Below, piece by piece: positions 43,382-51,600 of a stretch of 64,000 bases of DNA (its first letter is position 1; the number at the start of each line of letters is the position of its first letter). The position numbers and the translations under genes were made by a program. Below the pieces are notes generated by a model, which was not told where the DNA came from, did not search any database, and saw nothing but the letters and a program-made list of their open reading frames with translations. The stretch is from Bin5 sp022827195 (lineage in GTDB: Bacteria; Chloroflexota; Anaerolineae; Caldilineales; Caldilineaceae): positions 4,960,001 through 5,024,000 of the forward strand of contig OZ242331.1 in assembly GCA_965208275.1 (NCBI GenBank), given 5' to 3'.

Positions 43382-44378
43382 CTTCGGGCGCGTCCCCGGC
43401 TCGAAAGCCGTCTTTGAAAAAGGGTAGTTTTTCCCGCTTGGCGCCCCGCCGCCACTGCTCACAGCCGCCCTCGCCCGTAGGCCGTACCTTGGGCGCGGCC
43501 AACGCCTCGAACGGCTTCCAGGGATACGGGTCCTCGCCCGCGATCATCACAACGTCGCGGTAGTCGGCGATCGCCATGTGCTGCCCCTCCTTCGGCCCCC
43601 GCCACGGCAGCAGCGACTCGGCGCTCATGTAGTGATTGACCAGCACACGCCGGTAGCCGCTCTGCGCCCGGTTTGGAAAGGAGCGGTGCAGCAGGTAGCC
43701 GTTGAAGAAGACGAGCGAGCCCGCGGTCACCTCGACCGGGACAGAGTCATCGTCGGTATAGGGAAAGCCGTAGGCTTCGCCCGCGCAGTCGAAGCGCGGG
43801 TCGTCGTGGTCGTGCTGCGGCCAGATGATGCCGCGCTTGTGCGATCCGGGAATGACCCACAGGCAGCCGTTTTCGAGTGTGGCGTCGTCGAGCGCGATCC
43901 AGGCGCCGGTGAGGGAGCGGTCGCGAGTCGGGATGAAATATTCGTCCTGGTGCCACGCCTGGCCCGGCTTGCCGGTCGCCTTGATGAAGAGCATCGACTG
44001 CATACACTTGACGTTCGGCCCGATCATCTGTGTGAGCACACTTGCGATCTGAGGGTGGCCGAGGTAGTCCAGCATCAGCGACGAGATCTTGTGCGGGAAG
44101 TGGATACAGAGATAGCGGCGCAGCGCCTCCTCCTCGCTTTCGCCGTGTATGCCGGCCTCGAAGCCGTCGACGTCGCCGCGTTCGCCCTTGCAGATGGCGG
44201 TCGTTTCGGCGCGCAGCTCCTCCACTTCTACCGGTGTCAACGCCTCCGGCAGGATGTAGTAGCCGTTTTCGGCGTAGAACTCTGTGACGTTATCGGGGCG
44301 GTCCGCCTGCTGGGATGCGCCGTTAACGTCTGTTCGGGCGGCACCGAGCGCAGCACATTCGTTCGGAACAGATGTCAT
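43371..44378 (-). CDS. phytanoyl-CoA dioxygenase (PhyH) family protein
   Basis: A 335-residue Fe(II)/2-oxoglutarate oxygenase. The facial triad His-x-Asp is in AWHQDEYFIPTRD, the distal His is in LLHRSFPNRAQSGYRR, and the Arg that binds 2-oxoglutarate is in the same segment. NGYYILPEALTPVEVEELRA opens the domain as in PhyH proteins. Substrates in this large family range from acyl-CoAs to small secondary metabolites. Translational coupling with the amidase suggests sequential steps on one nitrogenous compound. Confidence 0.87.
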   Translation of the reverse strand: MTSVPNECAALGAARTDVNGASQQADRPDNVTEFYAENGYYILPEALTPVEVEELRAETTAICKGERGDVDGFEAGIHGESEEEALRRYLCIHFPHKISSLMLDYLGHPQIASVLTQMIGPNVKCMQSMLFIKATGKPGQAWHQDEYFIPTRDRSLTGAWIALDDATLENGCLWVIPGSHKRGIIWPQHDHDDPRFDCAGEAYGFPYTDDDSVPVEVTAGSLVFFNGYLLHRSFPNRAQSGYRRVLVNHYMSAESLLPWRGPKEGQHMAIADYRDVVMIAGEDPYPWKPFEALAAPKVRPTGEGGCEQWRRGAKREKLPFFKDGFRAGDAPEDDD

Positions 44379-44587
44379 TGGTTCGTTCCTTGCTTTCTGC
44401 CAGGAAATTGAAACTGAGGAATGGAGGCAGTATAGCTGAGGTCACTGCCGGGGTCAACGAAAAGGCGCCGCATGAGCGTCCTACATCTTAGCGAGCCAAC
44501 GAAATGGGCGCTGCCGCTGGTCGTGTTGTTCCTCTCTTAGAACAGGCTTTTCGCTGTTTTGACAGTCCTTGATTGGTCATGCTAGAT

Positions 44588-44611
44588 TTGCTGGCAATTG
44601 CGAATAATACC
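44588..44611 (+). promoter_or_regulatory. candidate Fur-family operator upstream of the first metal-binding lipoprotein gene
   Basis: TTGCTGGCAATTGCGAATAA followed by TACC, containing the palindrome GCAATTGC. A closely similar word (TTGCGACAATTTGCAATAA then CC) lies at 46917-46937 just upstream of the Fur-family gene. Sharing between these two promoters supports a regulator site, but the assignment is inference. Confidence 0.4.
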
Positions 44612-44672
44612 GTTAGGGCCAGTTGAACCCCCCCCTTTTCCATTCTCCATTTACATGAGGAGGCCATTCAAG

Positions 44673-45668
44673 TTGAAATCCTACAGCAATGCCATTGTGT
44701 TGCTGGCGTTGACGCTCCTGCTCTGCGCTTGCGTTGGAGTCATGTCGGAGCCGTCAGAGGGGCGCTTGCAGGTTGTGGCAACTGTCTCGCCGATTACCAA
44801 CATCGTCTACAACGTCAGCGGCGACCTTGTCGAGCTGACCGGGCTTGTGCCGGCCGGCGCCGACTCGCATACCTTTGAGCTGGCGCCGTCGGATGCCGTG
44901 ACGATGTCGAGTGCCGACCTCATTTTCATCAACGGGCTGGACCTGGAGACTTCGGCCATGCGCATGGCCGAAGCGAATTTGAAGGAAGGCGCGGAGATCG
45001 TTCTGCTGGGCGAGATGGTTATCGAGCCGGATCAGTATGTCTTCGATTTCTCCTTTCCGGCAGAGGGTGGCAGCCCCAATCCACATCTGTGGACCGATCC
45101 GCTCTATGCCCTCGCTTATGCCGAAATCGTCAGAGAGAAGCTGACGGCGCGTGATCCCGAAAACGCCGACGCTTACCAGGCCAACTACGACGAGTTTGCG
45201 GCGCGTATCGCGGCGCTCGACGCGGCGATCCAGGCCGCGACGGCCAGCATTCCAGAAGCGAACCGCAAACTGTATACCTATCACGACTCGTTCGCCTACT
45301 TCGCGCCCCGCTACGGTTACACGGTTATGGGGGCATTTCAGCCGGCTGATTTCTCCGAACCTTCAGCGCAAGAGGTGGCCGCGCTCATCGAGCAGCTGCG
45401 CGAAAGCGGCGTTCCCGCTATCTTTGGCTCGGAGGTCTTCCCCTCCACGACAGTAGATCAGATCGGGCGCGAAGCAGGCGTTCAATTTGTGAGCACGCTA
45501 AGTGACGACGACTTGCCGGGCGATCCAGGCGACCCTGAGCACTCCTATATCGCCATGATGGTGGAGAACCTCAAGACGATGGCCGCCTCGCTCGGTGGCG
45601 ACCCCACACTTATGGACGGTGTGGATACCGGCAATGTGCCCGGCCCGGACAGTTCGGTTCGGCAGTAA
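44673..45668 (+). CDS. metal-ABC transporter substrate-binding lipoprotein (ZnuA/MntC-like)
   Basis: A 331-residue cluster 9 metal-binding protein that captures Zn2+ or Mn2+ outside the membrane. Expected ligands are His in GADSHTFELAPSD, His in PNPHLWTDPLYAL, His in YTYHDSFAYFAPRYGY, and a late Asp in TLSDDDLPGDPGDPEHSYI. The lipobox is LLLCAC. A perfect AGGAGG at 44657-44662 selects TTG 44673 as start. The ATG at 44655 would overlap the ribosome binding site. It is first of three tandem related genes. Confidence 0.88.
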   Translation: MKSYSNAIVLLALTLLLCACVGVMSEPSEGRLQVVATVSPITNIVYNVSGDLVELTGLVPAGADSHTFELAPSDAVTMSSADLIFINGLDLETSAMRMAEANLKEGAEIVLLGEMVIEPDQYVFDFSFPAEGGSPNPHLWTDPLYALAYAEIVREKLTARDPENADAYQANYDEFAARIAALDAAIQAATASIPEANRKLYTYHDSFAYFAPRYGYTVMGAFQPADFSEPSAQEVAALIEQLRESGVPAIFGSEVFPSTTVDQIGREAGVQFVSTLSDDDLPGDPGDPEHSYIAMMVENLKTMAASLGGDPTLMDGVDTGNVPGPDSSVRQ

Positions 45669-45761
45669 CTGCAGCGATGCCATGTAACGATGGGGATCAG
45701 GGATACCAGCGAGACGCCACCGACCCTCGGCATTGAGACCCTAAGGGGATAGGGAGGACCG

Positions 45762-46745
45762 ATCAAGCGAAACACGTCCCTGGCTTTGCTGTCGCTTTTG
45801 GCCATATTGCTGCTAATGGCCGCCTTCGTGCCCGTCGCTCCCGAGGAGGCCGTCGTTGAACCAAAGCAAACGCGTCTGCGCATTGTCACCTCAGGGACGA
45901 TCCTGGCCAATCATATCTACAATATCGCCGGGGATCATGTTACCATCGATCAGATCGTGCCGCCGGGGGCTGATCCCCATACCTATGAACCGACGCCGTC
46001 CGACACCGTAAAACTGTCCGAGGCCGAATTGGTCATCGTGCGCGGTGCCTCGAATCCCGAAGCGGTCCGCAGGCGACTCGCGTCCATCGTCGGCGACGAG
46101 AACAGCGTGGTCCTGATCGCCCAGCTGGCGTTGGAGCCCGAGGACTGCATCTACGATGAATTTGGATCCATCGACCAGCATATGGGCGGCGATACGATGC
46201 TCGCGCTCGAGTTTGCCGGAGCAATACGCGACACGCTGGTGGTTCAAGATCCGGCCAACGCAGACGCGTGTAACGCCAATTACGATGAGTTCGCCGCGCG
46301 CATTGCCGAGCTGGACGAGGCAATACGGGCGGTCACAGCCAGCATTCCGGAGGAAAGCCGCCAGCTTTACAGCTATCACGACTCGTTTTCCTATTATGCG
46401 CGCCGCTATGGCTAAACCATCGTGGGCACGCTACAGCGGCACGACTTCTCCGAACCGTCCGCTCAAGACGTGGCGGAAGCGATTGAGCTGTTGCGCGAGT
46501 TGGATCTGCCCGCCATCTTTGGCTCCTCCTTCTCCCCCTCACCGGTCCTGGAGCAGATCAGCCGCGAGGCAGACGTTCCCATCTATTGGTATGATGACGA
46601 CAATCTGCCCGGAGAGCCGGGCGACCCTGAGCACTCCTTCTTCTTTATGAAGGTGCAGAACCAGTGGGCGCTTGCCGAGGCGCTCGGCGGCGACGCTTCA
46701 ATTGTGGACGGCATCGAGACCCGCAACATACCGGAGACGGAATAG
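45762..46745 (+). pseudogene. dead paralogue of the metal-binding lipoprotein
   Basis: Homologous along its length to the genes before and after it, but carrying three lesions. The expected initiator codon, 4 bases after AGGGAGG, is ATC (45762) ahead of AAGCGAAACACG. The lipobox cysteine is absent (LLLMAAFVPVAPEE). TAA at 46413-46415 replaces the Tyr codon in the conserved ARRYG-Y-T motif. The frame continues unchanged after the TAA to a natural end (GIETRNIPETE). The TAA excludes selenocysteine readthrough. A shortened product from a later start cannot be ruled out. Confidence 0.82.
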
Positions 46746-46916
46746 AGTGGTTCAACGAAGGTCGCGCCTCGCCTGGTAAGGCCTGTGGCATACGCAGTTT
46801 TGCGTTCTTGCCGGTCCGACTTCGAGGCCGATGAGAACCCCCTTTTTGGGTAAGGGAGAAGATCGTGGATAATTGAGTTTGACGCGTTCGTCGAGGTGTG
46901 TTAATGGTAGTACTAG

Positions 46917-46937
46917 TTGCGACAATTTGCAATAACC
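46917..46937 (+). promoter_or_regulatory. candidate Fur-family operator upstream of the regulator gene
   Basis: TTGCGACAATTTGCAATAA then CC, with TTGC and GCAA arms around an AT-rich centre. It matches the site at 44588-44611 with small gaps and sits 10 bases before the proposed start of the Fur-family gene, where it would allow autoregulation. Confidence 0.4.
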
Positions 46938-46946
46938 AAGAATCTC

Positions 46947-47384
46947 ATGAGTCACAACACGGCAGAGATCAATCGGCGGTTGCGAGAGGCAGGCTACCGG
47001 GTTACGCCCCAGCGTCAGCTGATCCTGGACGCGGTCTGTGAACTGGGCAAGCACGTTGTCCCGGATGCGGTCTATGAGGTTGTCCGGCGCAAGACGCCCT
47101 CGCTGAGCCGGGCCACCGTATACCGCACACTGCACTTTCTGACCGAGCAGCGCATTCTGGCGATGGTGCAGATGGCCGACGGCCGCGTAGCCTACGAGGT
47201 TGCCGGACCTGAACCGCATCACCATCTCGTTTGCCGCACGTGCGACAGCTTCCTCGAGCTGCCGCACAGCGTACTGCGCACGTTTCGGCAGAGGATGGAC
47301 TCGCAGTACGACTTTGAGATCGACGTGAGTCATGTTTCGTTTTTCGGGCATTGCACCGATTGCCGCGACGCTGCAGGCGCCTGA
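46947..47384 (+). CDS. Fur-family metalloregulator (Zur-like by context)
   Basis: A 145-residue Fur-family repressor. The winged helix includes REAGYRVTPQRQLILDAV and LSRATVYRTLHFLTE, and metal-binding residues are EPHHHLVCRTCDSFLELP and a final CTDC. Two Cys-x-x-Cys pairs suggest the structural zinc site. Its place inside a znu/mnt-type uptake locus suggests it represses these genes when zinc or manganese is plentiful. ATG 46947 is chosen as family-typical. TTG 46917 would overlap the candidate operator. Confidence 0.88.
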   Translation: MSHNTAEINRRLREAGYRVTPQRQLILDAVCELGKHVVPDAVYEVVRRKTPSLSRATVYRTLHFLTEQRILAMVQMADGRVAYEVAGPEPHHHLVCRTCDSFLELPHSVLRTFRQRMDSQYDFEIDVSHVSFFGHCTDCRDAAGA

Positions 47385-47432
47385 CAGGTTTTTGCAGGCG
47401 CATCACACCTTCAGACGAAAGGGTAATCGCTC

Positions 47433-48845
47433 ATGCTCGGCTCACTTCGAACTCTGCTATCGCAACTTTCAGCGTTGGTCCTCCTGGCAGCTTGTGGCCC
47501 CGGCGCCCCTATGTCGACGGCCGCCGAACCGGGAGAGGAACGACTGCGCGTCGTCGCTTCGATCTCCCCAGTAAGGAACATTGTTTACAATATCGGCGGC
47601 GACCGAATCGAGCTCGACGGCATCATGCCGCCAGGCGTCGACCCGCATACGTTCGAGCCTCGACCCTCGGATGCCGTAAAGCTGTCGCAGGCCGATCTGA
47701 TCTTCGTGAATGGGTTGCATCTGGATGAAACTACCCTCAGATTGGCCCAGGCGAATCTGAAGGAGGGTGCTGAGATTGTGCAGCTGGCTGTGGCCACGGC
47801 CCACCCCGACGAACTCATCTATGGGATGGAGCATCACCACGGTCACGCCGAGGACGACGACCACGAAGATGAGGACGAGCACGGTCATGCCGAGGACGAC
47901 GACCATGAAGATGAGGACGAGCACGGCCACGCCGAGGACGACGACCACGACGAGGATGAAGACGAACACGGTCACGCCGAGGACGACGACCACGACGAGG
48001 ATGAGGATGAGCACGGTCACGCCGAGGACGACGACCACGACGAGGATGAAGACGAACACGGTCACGCCGAGGACGACGACCACGACGAGGATGAGGATGA
48101 GCACGGTCACGCCGAGGACGACGACCACGAAGATGAGGATGAGCACGGTCATGCCGAGGACGACGACCACGCCGAGAATGAGGACGAGCACGGTCACGCT
48201 GAGGACGACGACGACCACGAAGATGAGGACGAACATGGTCATGACGAAGAAGAAGGCGAGGAAGGGGAACCTGACCCGCACCTGTTGCTCGACCCGAACT
48301 TCGCTATTCGGTACGCCAAAGTGATTTTTGTCAGCCTGTCATCCCATGACCCGGATAACAGAGAGTACTACGAGGACAACCTCAACGAGTTTACGGCCCG
48401 TCTTATTGCACTCGATGAGGCCATACGTGCGACGACGGCAACGATTCCAGAGTCGAATCGCAGGCTGCTGACCTATCACGACTCGTTCGGATACTTTGCC
48501 CTGCGTTACGGCTACACGGTAATCGGCGCAATCCAGCCGAACGACACCTCCGAGCCGTCTGCACAGGAGGTTGCCGCGTTGATTGATCAGCTGCTCGCCG
48601 AGGAGGTACCGGCCATATTCGGTTCGATCCTCTTCCCCGCGGACGTGATCGAGCAGATCGCGCGCGAGACCGGCGCTACCGTCAGCACACTGCTGGACGA
48701 TGGCCTGCCCGGCGAGCCCGGTGACCCGGAGCACACCTATATTGGCATGATGGTGGAAAATCTGAGGACCTTGGCGACCGTGCTTGGTGGCGACCCCTCG
48801 CTGATGGATGGGGTCGAAATTGGCAACGTTCCCGACAGACAGTGA
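47433..48845 (+). CDS. znuA: ZnuA-like metal-binding lipoprotein with a long His/Asp/Glu repeat domain
   Basis: A 470-residue cluster 9 binding protein with lipobox LLAAC near residue 20. The two ZnuA lobes are split by an acidic, histidine-rich insertion at about residues 130-280, made of nine repeats of HGHAEDDD plus HEDEDE-like text and a final EHGHDEEE. ZnuA proteins often have a short His/Asp loop here that chelates spare zinc, but this one is exceptionally long. Metal ligands of the core are in GVDPHTFEPRPSD, PDPHLLLDPN, TYHDSFGYFALRYGY and the late LLDDGLPGEPGD. Confidence 0.92.
   Translation: MLGSLRTLLSQLSALVLLAACGPGAPMSTAAEPGEERLRVVASISPVRNIVYNIGGDRIELDGIMPPGVDPHTFEPRPSDAVKLSQADLIFVNGLHLDETTLRLAQANLKEGAEIVQLAVATAHPDELIYGMEHHHGHAEDDDHEDEDEHGHAEDDDHEDEDEHGHAEDDDHDEDEDEHGHAEDDDHDEDEDEHGHAEDDDHDEDEDEHGHAEDDDHDEDEDEHGHAEDDDHEDEDEHGHAEDDDHAENEDEHGHAEDDDDHEDEDEHGHDEEEGEEGEPDPHLLLDPNFAIRYAKVIFVSLSSHDPDNREYYEDNLNEFTARLIALDEAIRATTATIPESNRRLLTYHDSFGYFALRYGYTVIGAIQPNDTSEPSAQEVAALIDQLLAEEVPAIFGSILFPADVIEQIARETGATVSTLLDDGLPGEPGDPEHTYIGMMVENLRTLATVLGGDPSLMDGVEIGNVPDRQ
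47828..48250 (+). repeat. tandem DNA repeat encoding the metal-binding domain (42-45 bp units, 90-bp superunits)
   Basis: Nine imperfect units of 42 to 48 bases encode the His/Asp/Glu repeats. Units 3-6 (about 47930-48110) alternate two spellings, one with GATGAAGACGAACAC and one with GATGAGGATGAGCAC, showing that a 90-bp pair was duplicated. Outer units differ by single substitutions and 3-base changes. Confidence 0.9.
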
Positions 48846-48920
48846 TGAGGACGGAGAGAGGGGCGTGCGGGGCAACGCGCTCCTCTCTCCCTTTCCCGGC
48901 ACCTTCGCAGGGGAGGGTGG

Positions 48921-49775
48921 ATGGACCCGCTAATTGAATTGAACGGCGTTGCCTTCGGCTACGGCGCGTTCAACGTGCTGGAAGAGATCGACCTGCATTT
49001 GCACCCCGGCCAGTTCGTAGGATTGGTCGGACCGAGCGGAGCCGGCAAGACTTCGCTGTTGAAACTGGTTCTGGACCTATACGCGCCAAACTCGGGGCGG
49101 ATTCAGCGCGTGCGGCCCGATCTGCGCCTGACCTATGTGCCGCAGATCGAGACCGTAGATTGGAGCTTTCCGGTAACGGCCGAAGAGGTGGTCCTTATGG
49201 GTGTTGACCACCGTTCGAACATCTGGCCCTGGCCGCGCAGCCGCGAGCGCAAGCGGGCGCGCGAAATTCTGGACCAGTTGGAGATCGGCCATCTGGCGGA
49301 GAGGCACATCCGCGATCTCTCCGGCGGGCAGCAGCAACGCGTCTTTCTAGCACGCGCCCTGGTGGCGGACCCGGAAATACTCGTGTTGGATGAGCCGACC
49401 ACCGGCGTCGATGTGCGCAGCTCAGAGAACATCTTCCACTGGCTGACCCTGCTCAACAAGGAGGGTATGACGATCCTGCTGACGACGCACGATCTGAACA
49501 TGGCCGCCGCCCACGTGCCTTGGGTCGTCTGCCTGAACCGACGAATCGTGGCGCAAGGCCCTCCGCACGAGATCTTTACCGAGGATACTCTGAGCCATGC
49601 TTACCAGGGCGACTTCATCGTTCTCCGCCAAGACGATATGATCTTCGTGCAGCAAAGGCCGCATCCACACGGTCTCCACGAGGTGCTGCCGGAACCAGTG
49701 GAGGGGGGATTGCCCAATCATGACAACCGGAAGAGCAACGGGACACAGCCCGCTACCGCCGACAAGGAGTCCTGA
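48921..49775 (+). CDS. znuC: metal ABC transporter ATPase (ZnuC/MntB-like)
   Basis: A 284-residue ATPase for the metal transporter. Walker A is GPSGAGKTSLLKL near residue 38, the signature LSGGQQQRVFLARAL near 132, Walker B ILVLDEPTTGVD, and the H-loop LLTTHD. It begins 75 bases after znuA and its stop is 5 bases before the permease start. The C-terminal 35 residues (HPHGLHEVLPEPVEGGLPNH) are an unusual His/Pro-rich extension. Confidence 0.93.
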   Translation: MDPLIELNGVAFGYGAFNVLEEIDLHLHPGQFVGLVGPSGAGKTSLLKLVLDLYAPNSGRIQRVRPDLRLTYVPQIETVDWSFPVTAEEVVLMGVDHRSNIWPWPRSRERKRAREILDQLEIGHLAERHIRDLSGGQQQRVFLARALVADPEILVLDEPTTGVDVRSSENIFHWLTLLNKEGMTILLTTHDLNMAAAHVPWVVCLNRRIVAQGPPHEIFTEDTLSHAYQGDFIVLRQDDMIFVQQRPHPHGLHEVLPEPVEGGLPNHDNRKSNGTQPATADKES

Positions 49776-49780
49776 CCGCC

Positions 49781-50635
49781 ATGGACGCTCTGCTTACCCC
49801 GTTTCAATATGAATTCTTCCGCAACGGTACCATAGCCGCCGTGCTCGTCGGCGGGCTGTGCGCCCTGATCGGCGTCTATATCGTCCTGCGGGGCATGAGT
49901 TTCATCGGCCACGGCCTTTCCCACGCCGTTTTCGGTGGGGCTGTCGTGGCCTTCATTCTGCAGTTCAACTTCTACGTCGGGGCCGTGTCGTGGGGTTTTG
50001 TCGCCGCACTGCTGATCAACCAGACCGTGCGCAAAACGACCATCAGCGCCGACGCCGCCATCGGTGTGGTGACGACTGCCAGTTTCGCCTTGGGCGTCGC
50101 TCTGATTTCACGCTATCGCCGCTTTTCGCAGTCCTTTGACGCCGCTCTTTTCGGCAATGTCCTGGGTGTTACCTATGCCGATATTGCCGTGATCATCTTT
50201 GTTACCGTGGCGGCGACTCTGATGATCTTCTTTTTCTACAAGCAGTTGCTCTTCACGACTTTCAATACTGAGGTCGCTCAGGTCTACGGGGTTCCCACTT
50301 TCTGGATCGAGACCTGGTTTGCGTTGATCCTGGCGGCCGTGATCATAGCCTCCGTGCAGATCATGGGTGTGACGATGATCGGGGCGGCGCTGGTCGTACC
50401 CCCGATCACGATACGGCTGCTGACGGACAGCTTCCATCGCCTGATCATTTTCTCGACGGCATTGGGTGCGGCGACCGGACTGATCGGGATGTACCTGAGC
50501 TTTTATGTGGATGTTTCGAGCGGGGCGTCGATTGTACTCCTGCAGTCGATACTCTTCTGTATCGCACTGTTCTACGTGTCCCGTGTGCGGAACAGGCGCC
50601 GGCTTGTCGAGACGCCGGTCTACGGCCCTACCTGA
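49781..50635 (+). CDS. znuB: metal ABC transporter permease (ZnuB/MntC-like)
   Basis: A 284-residue polytopic permease of the ABC-3 family. Hydrophobic segments include AVLVGGLCALIGVYIVLRGM and VQIMGVTMIGAALVVPP. GHGLSHAVFGG near residue 45 is the family hallmark. It completes the uptake system with the lipoproteins and ATPase upstream. Confidence 0.93.
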   Translation: MDALLTPFQYEFFRNGTIAAVLVGGLCALIGVYIVLRGMSFIGHGLSHAVFGGAVVAFILQFNFYVGAVSWGFVAALLINQTVRKTTISADAAIGVVTTASFALGVALISRYRRFSQSFDAALFGNVLGVTYADIAVIIFVTVAATLMIFFFYKQLLFTTFNTEVAQVYGVPTFWIETWFALILAAVIIASVQIMGVTMIGAALVVPPITIRLLTDSFHRLIIFSTALGAATGLIGMYLSFYVDVSSGASIVLLQSILFCIALFYVSRVRNRRRLVETPVYGPT

Positions 50636-50734
50636 AGGGGAGAGCGTGGGGCGGAAGTGGTGCCCGGAGTCTCAGGGGGACCTGTGCACGAGGGCTAGCC
50701 CCAGGGCTTGCGCGGGTCGCTGGCGACGGGAATC

Positions 50735-51523
50735 TCAAACCCCGCCCCGCTCGCCTTGCACTTCCACAGACGCCAATTCGTACGCTTCAGCCAGACCACT
50801 GTCCACGTAGCCCGGGCTTGTCTGCCCCAGGCGGGCCAGGGCCATGGCCGCGGCGGCCTGCTCCGCCTCCTGCTTGCTCTGGCCCTCGCCGACGCCGTAA
50901 GGCTGCTTGTCGATCGTCACCTGACGGATGAATTTACGCGCGTGGTCGGGCCCTTCGGTGTGGACTGTGCGGTAGCGCGGCGTCTGACCCATAGCCGCCT
51001 GCACCCACTCCTGTAGACGGCTCTTGGGGTCCTTTGCCAGGGCAAAGTGGGCCACCCTATCGATCTCTTCCAGCAGTCGCGGTTCGAGAAAGCCGCGCAG
51101 GACGTCGATCCCCTGGTCAAGATAGAGCGCGCCGATAAAGGCTTCGTACGTATCGCACAGAGTGGTATGGCGGATGCGCCCCCCGTTTTCCTCCTCGCCG
51201 CGCCCCAGCAGTAGATGTTCGCCCAGGCACAGCTCCCTGGCAAAAAGGGACAGGGATTCGCGTTTTACGAGCGCTGAACGCAGATTGGTCAGTTCTCCTT
51301 CCCGCCGCTCCGGGTAGAGCCTGAAGAGTAGCTCGCTGACAATGAAGCTCAGTACGGCGTCGCCCAGAAACTCAAGCCTTTGATTGTCCTGCAATTCGGA
51401 ATCGTCATCCGCTTCGTGCAGGTAGCTGCGGTGGACAAAAGCGCGCTGTATGAGCGTGTAGTCGTTGAATCGAAGCCCCACTGCCTCCTGAAGTTTCTTT
51501 AACGAATGGTATCCGTTATCCAT
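50735..51523 (-). CDS. rnc: ribonuclease III
   Basis: A 262-residue double-strand-specific RNase involved in rRNA and mRNA processing. The signature NQRLEFLGDAVLSFIVSELL near residue 45 contains the catalytic acids, and DTYEAFIGALYLDQG is the second acidic helix. The C-terminal double-stranded-RNA-binding domain runs from DPKSRLQEWVQ to SKQEAEQAAAAMAL. The start is ATG 51523 (MDNGYHSLKKLQEAVGL), since the 18 residues upstream are not family-like. The C-terminal tail of about 30 residues is extra. Confidence 0.95.
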   Translation of the reverse strand: MDNGYHSLKKLQEAVGLRFNDYTLIQRAFVHRSYLHEADDDSELQDNQRLEFLGDAVLSFIVSELLFRLYPERREGELTNLRSALVKRESLSLFARELCLGEHLLLGRGEEENGGRIRHTTLCDTYEAFIGALYLDQGIDVLRGFLEPRLLEEIDRVAHFALAKDPKSRLQEWVQAAMGQTPRYRTVHTEGPDHARKFIRQVTIDKQPYGVGEGQSKQEAEQAAAAMALARLGQTSPGYVDSGLAEAYELASVEVQGERGGV

Positions 51524-51600
51524 GCTGTGCGCTCTTCCAAGAGGACCAAAAAGGCAGACGGGAGAAACGCCCGCCATTCTCCTCCCGACTCCCGCAGTCT

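Noticed and set aside
46413..46415. In-frame stop in the middle metal-binding gene as a possible recoding site
   Set aside because: It is TAA, which is not used for selenocysteine or pyrrolysine, and two further lesions (start codon, lipobox) show decay.
47828..48250. Repeat block as CRISPR or noncoding satellite
   Set aside because: It is in frame within znuA and encodes a plausible metal-binding His/Asp/Glu domain.
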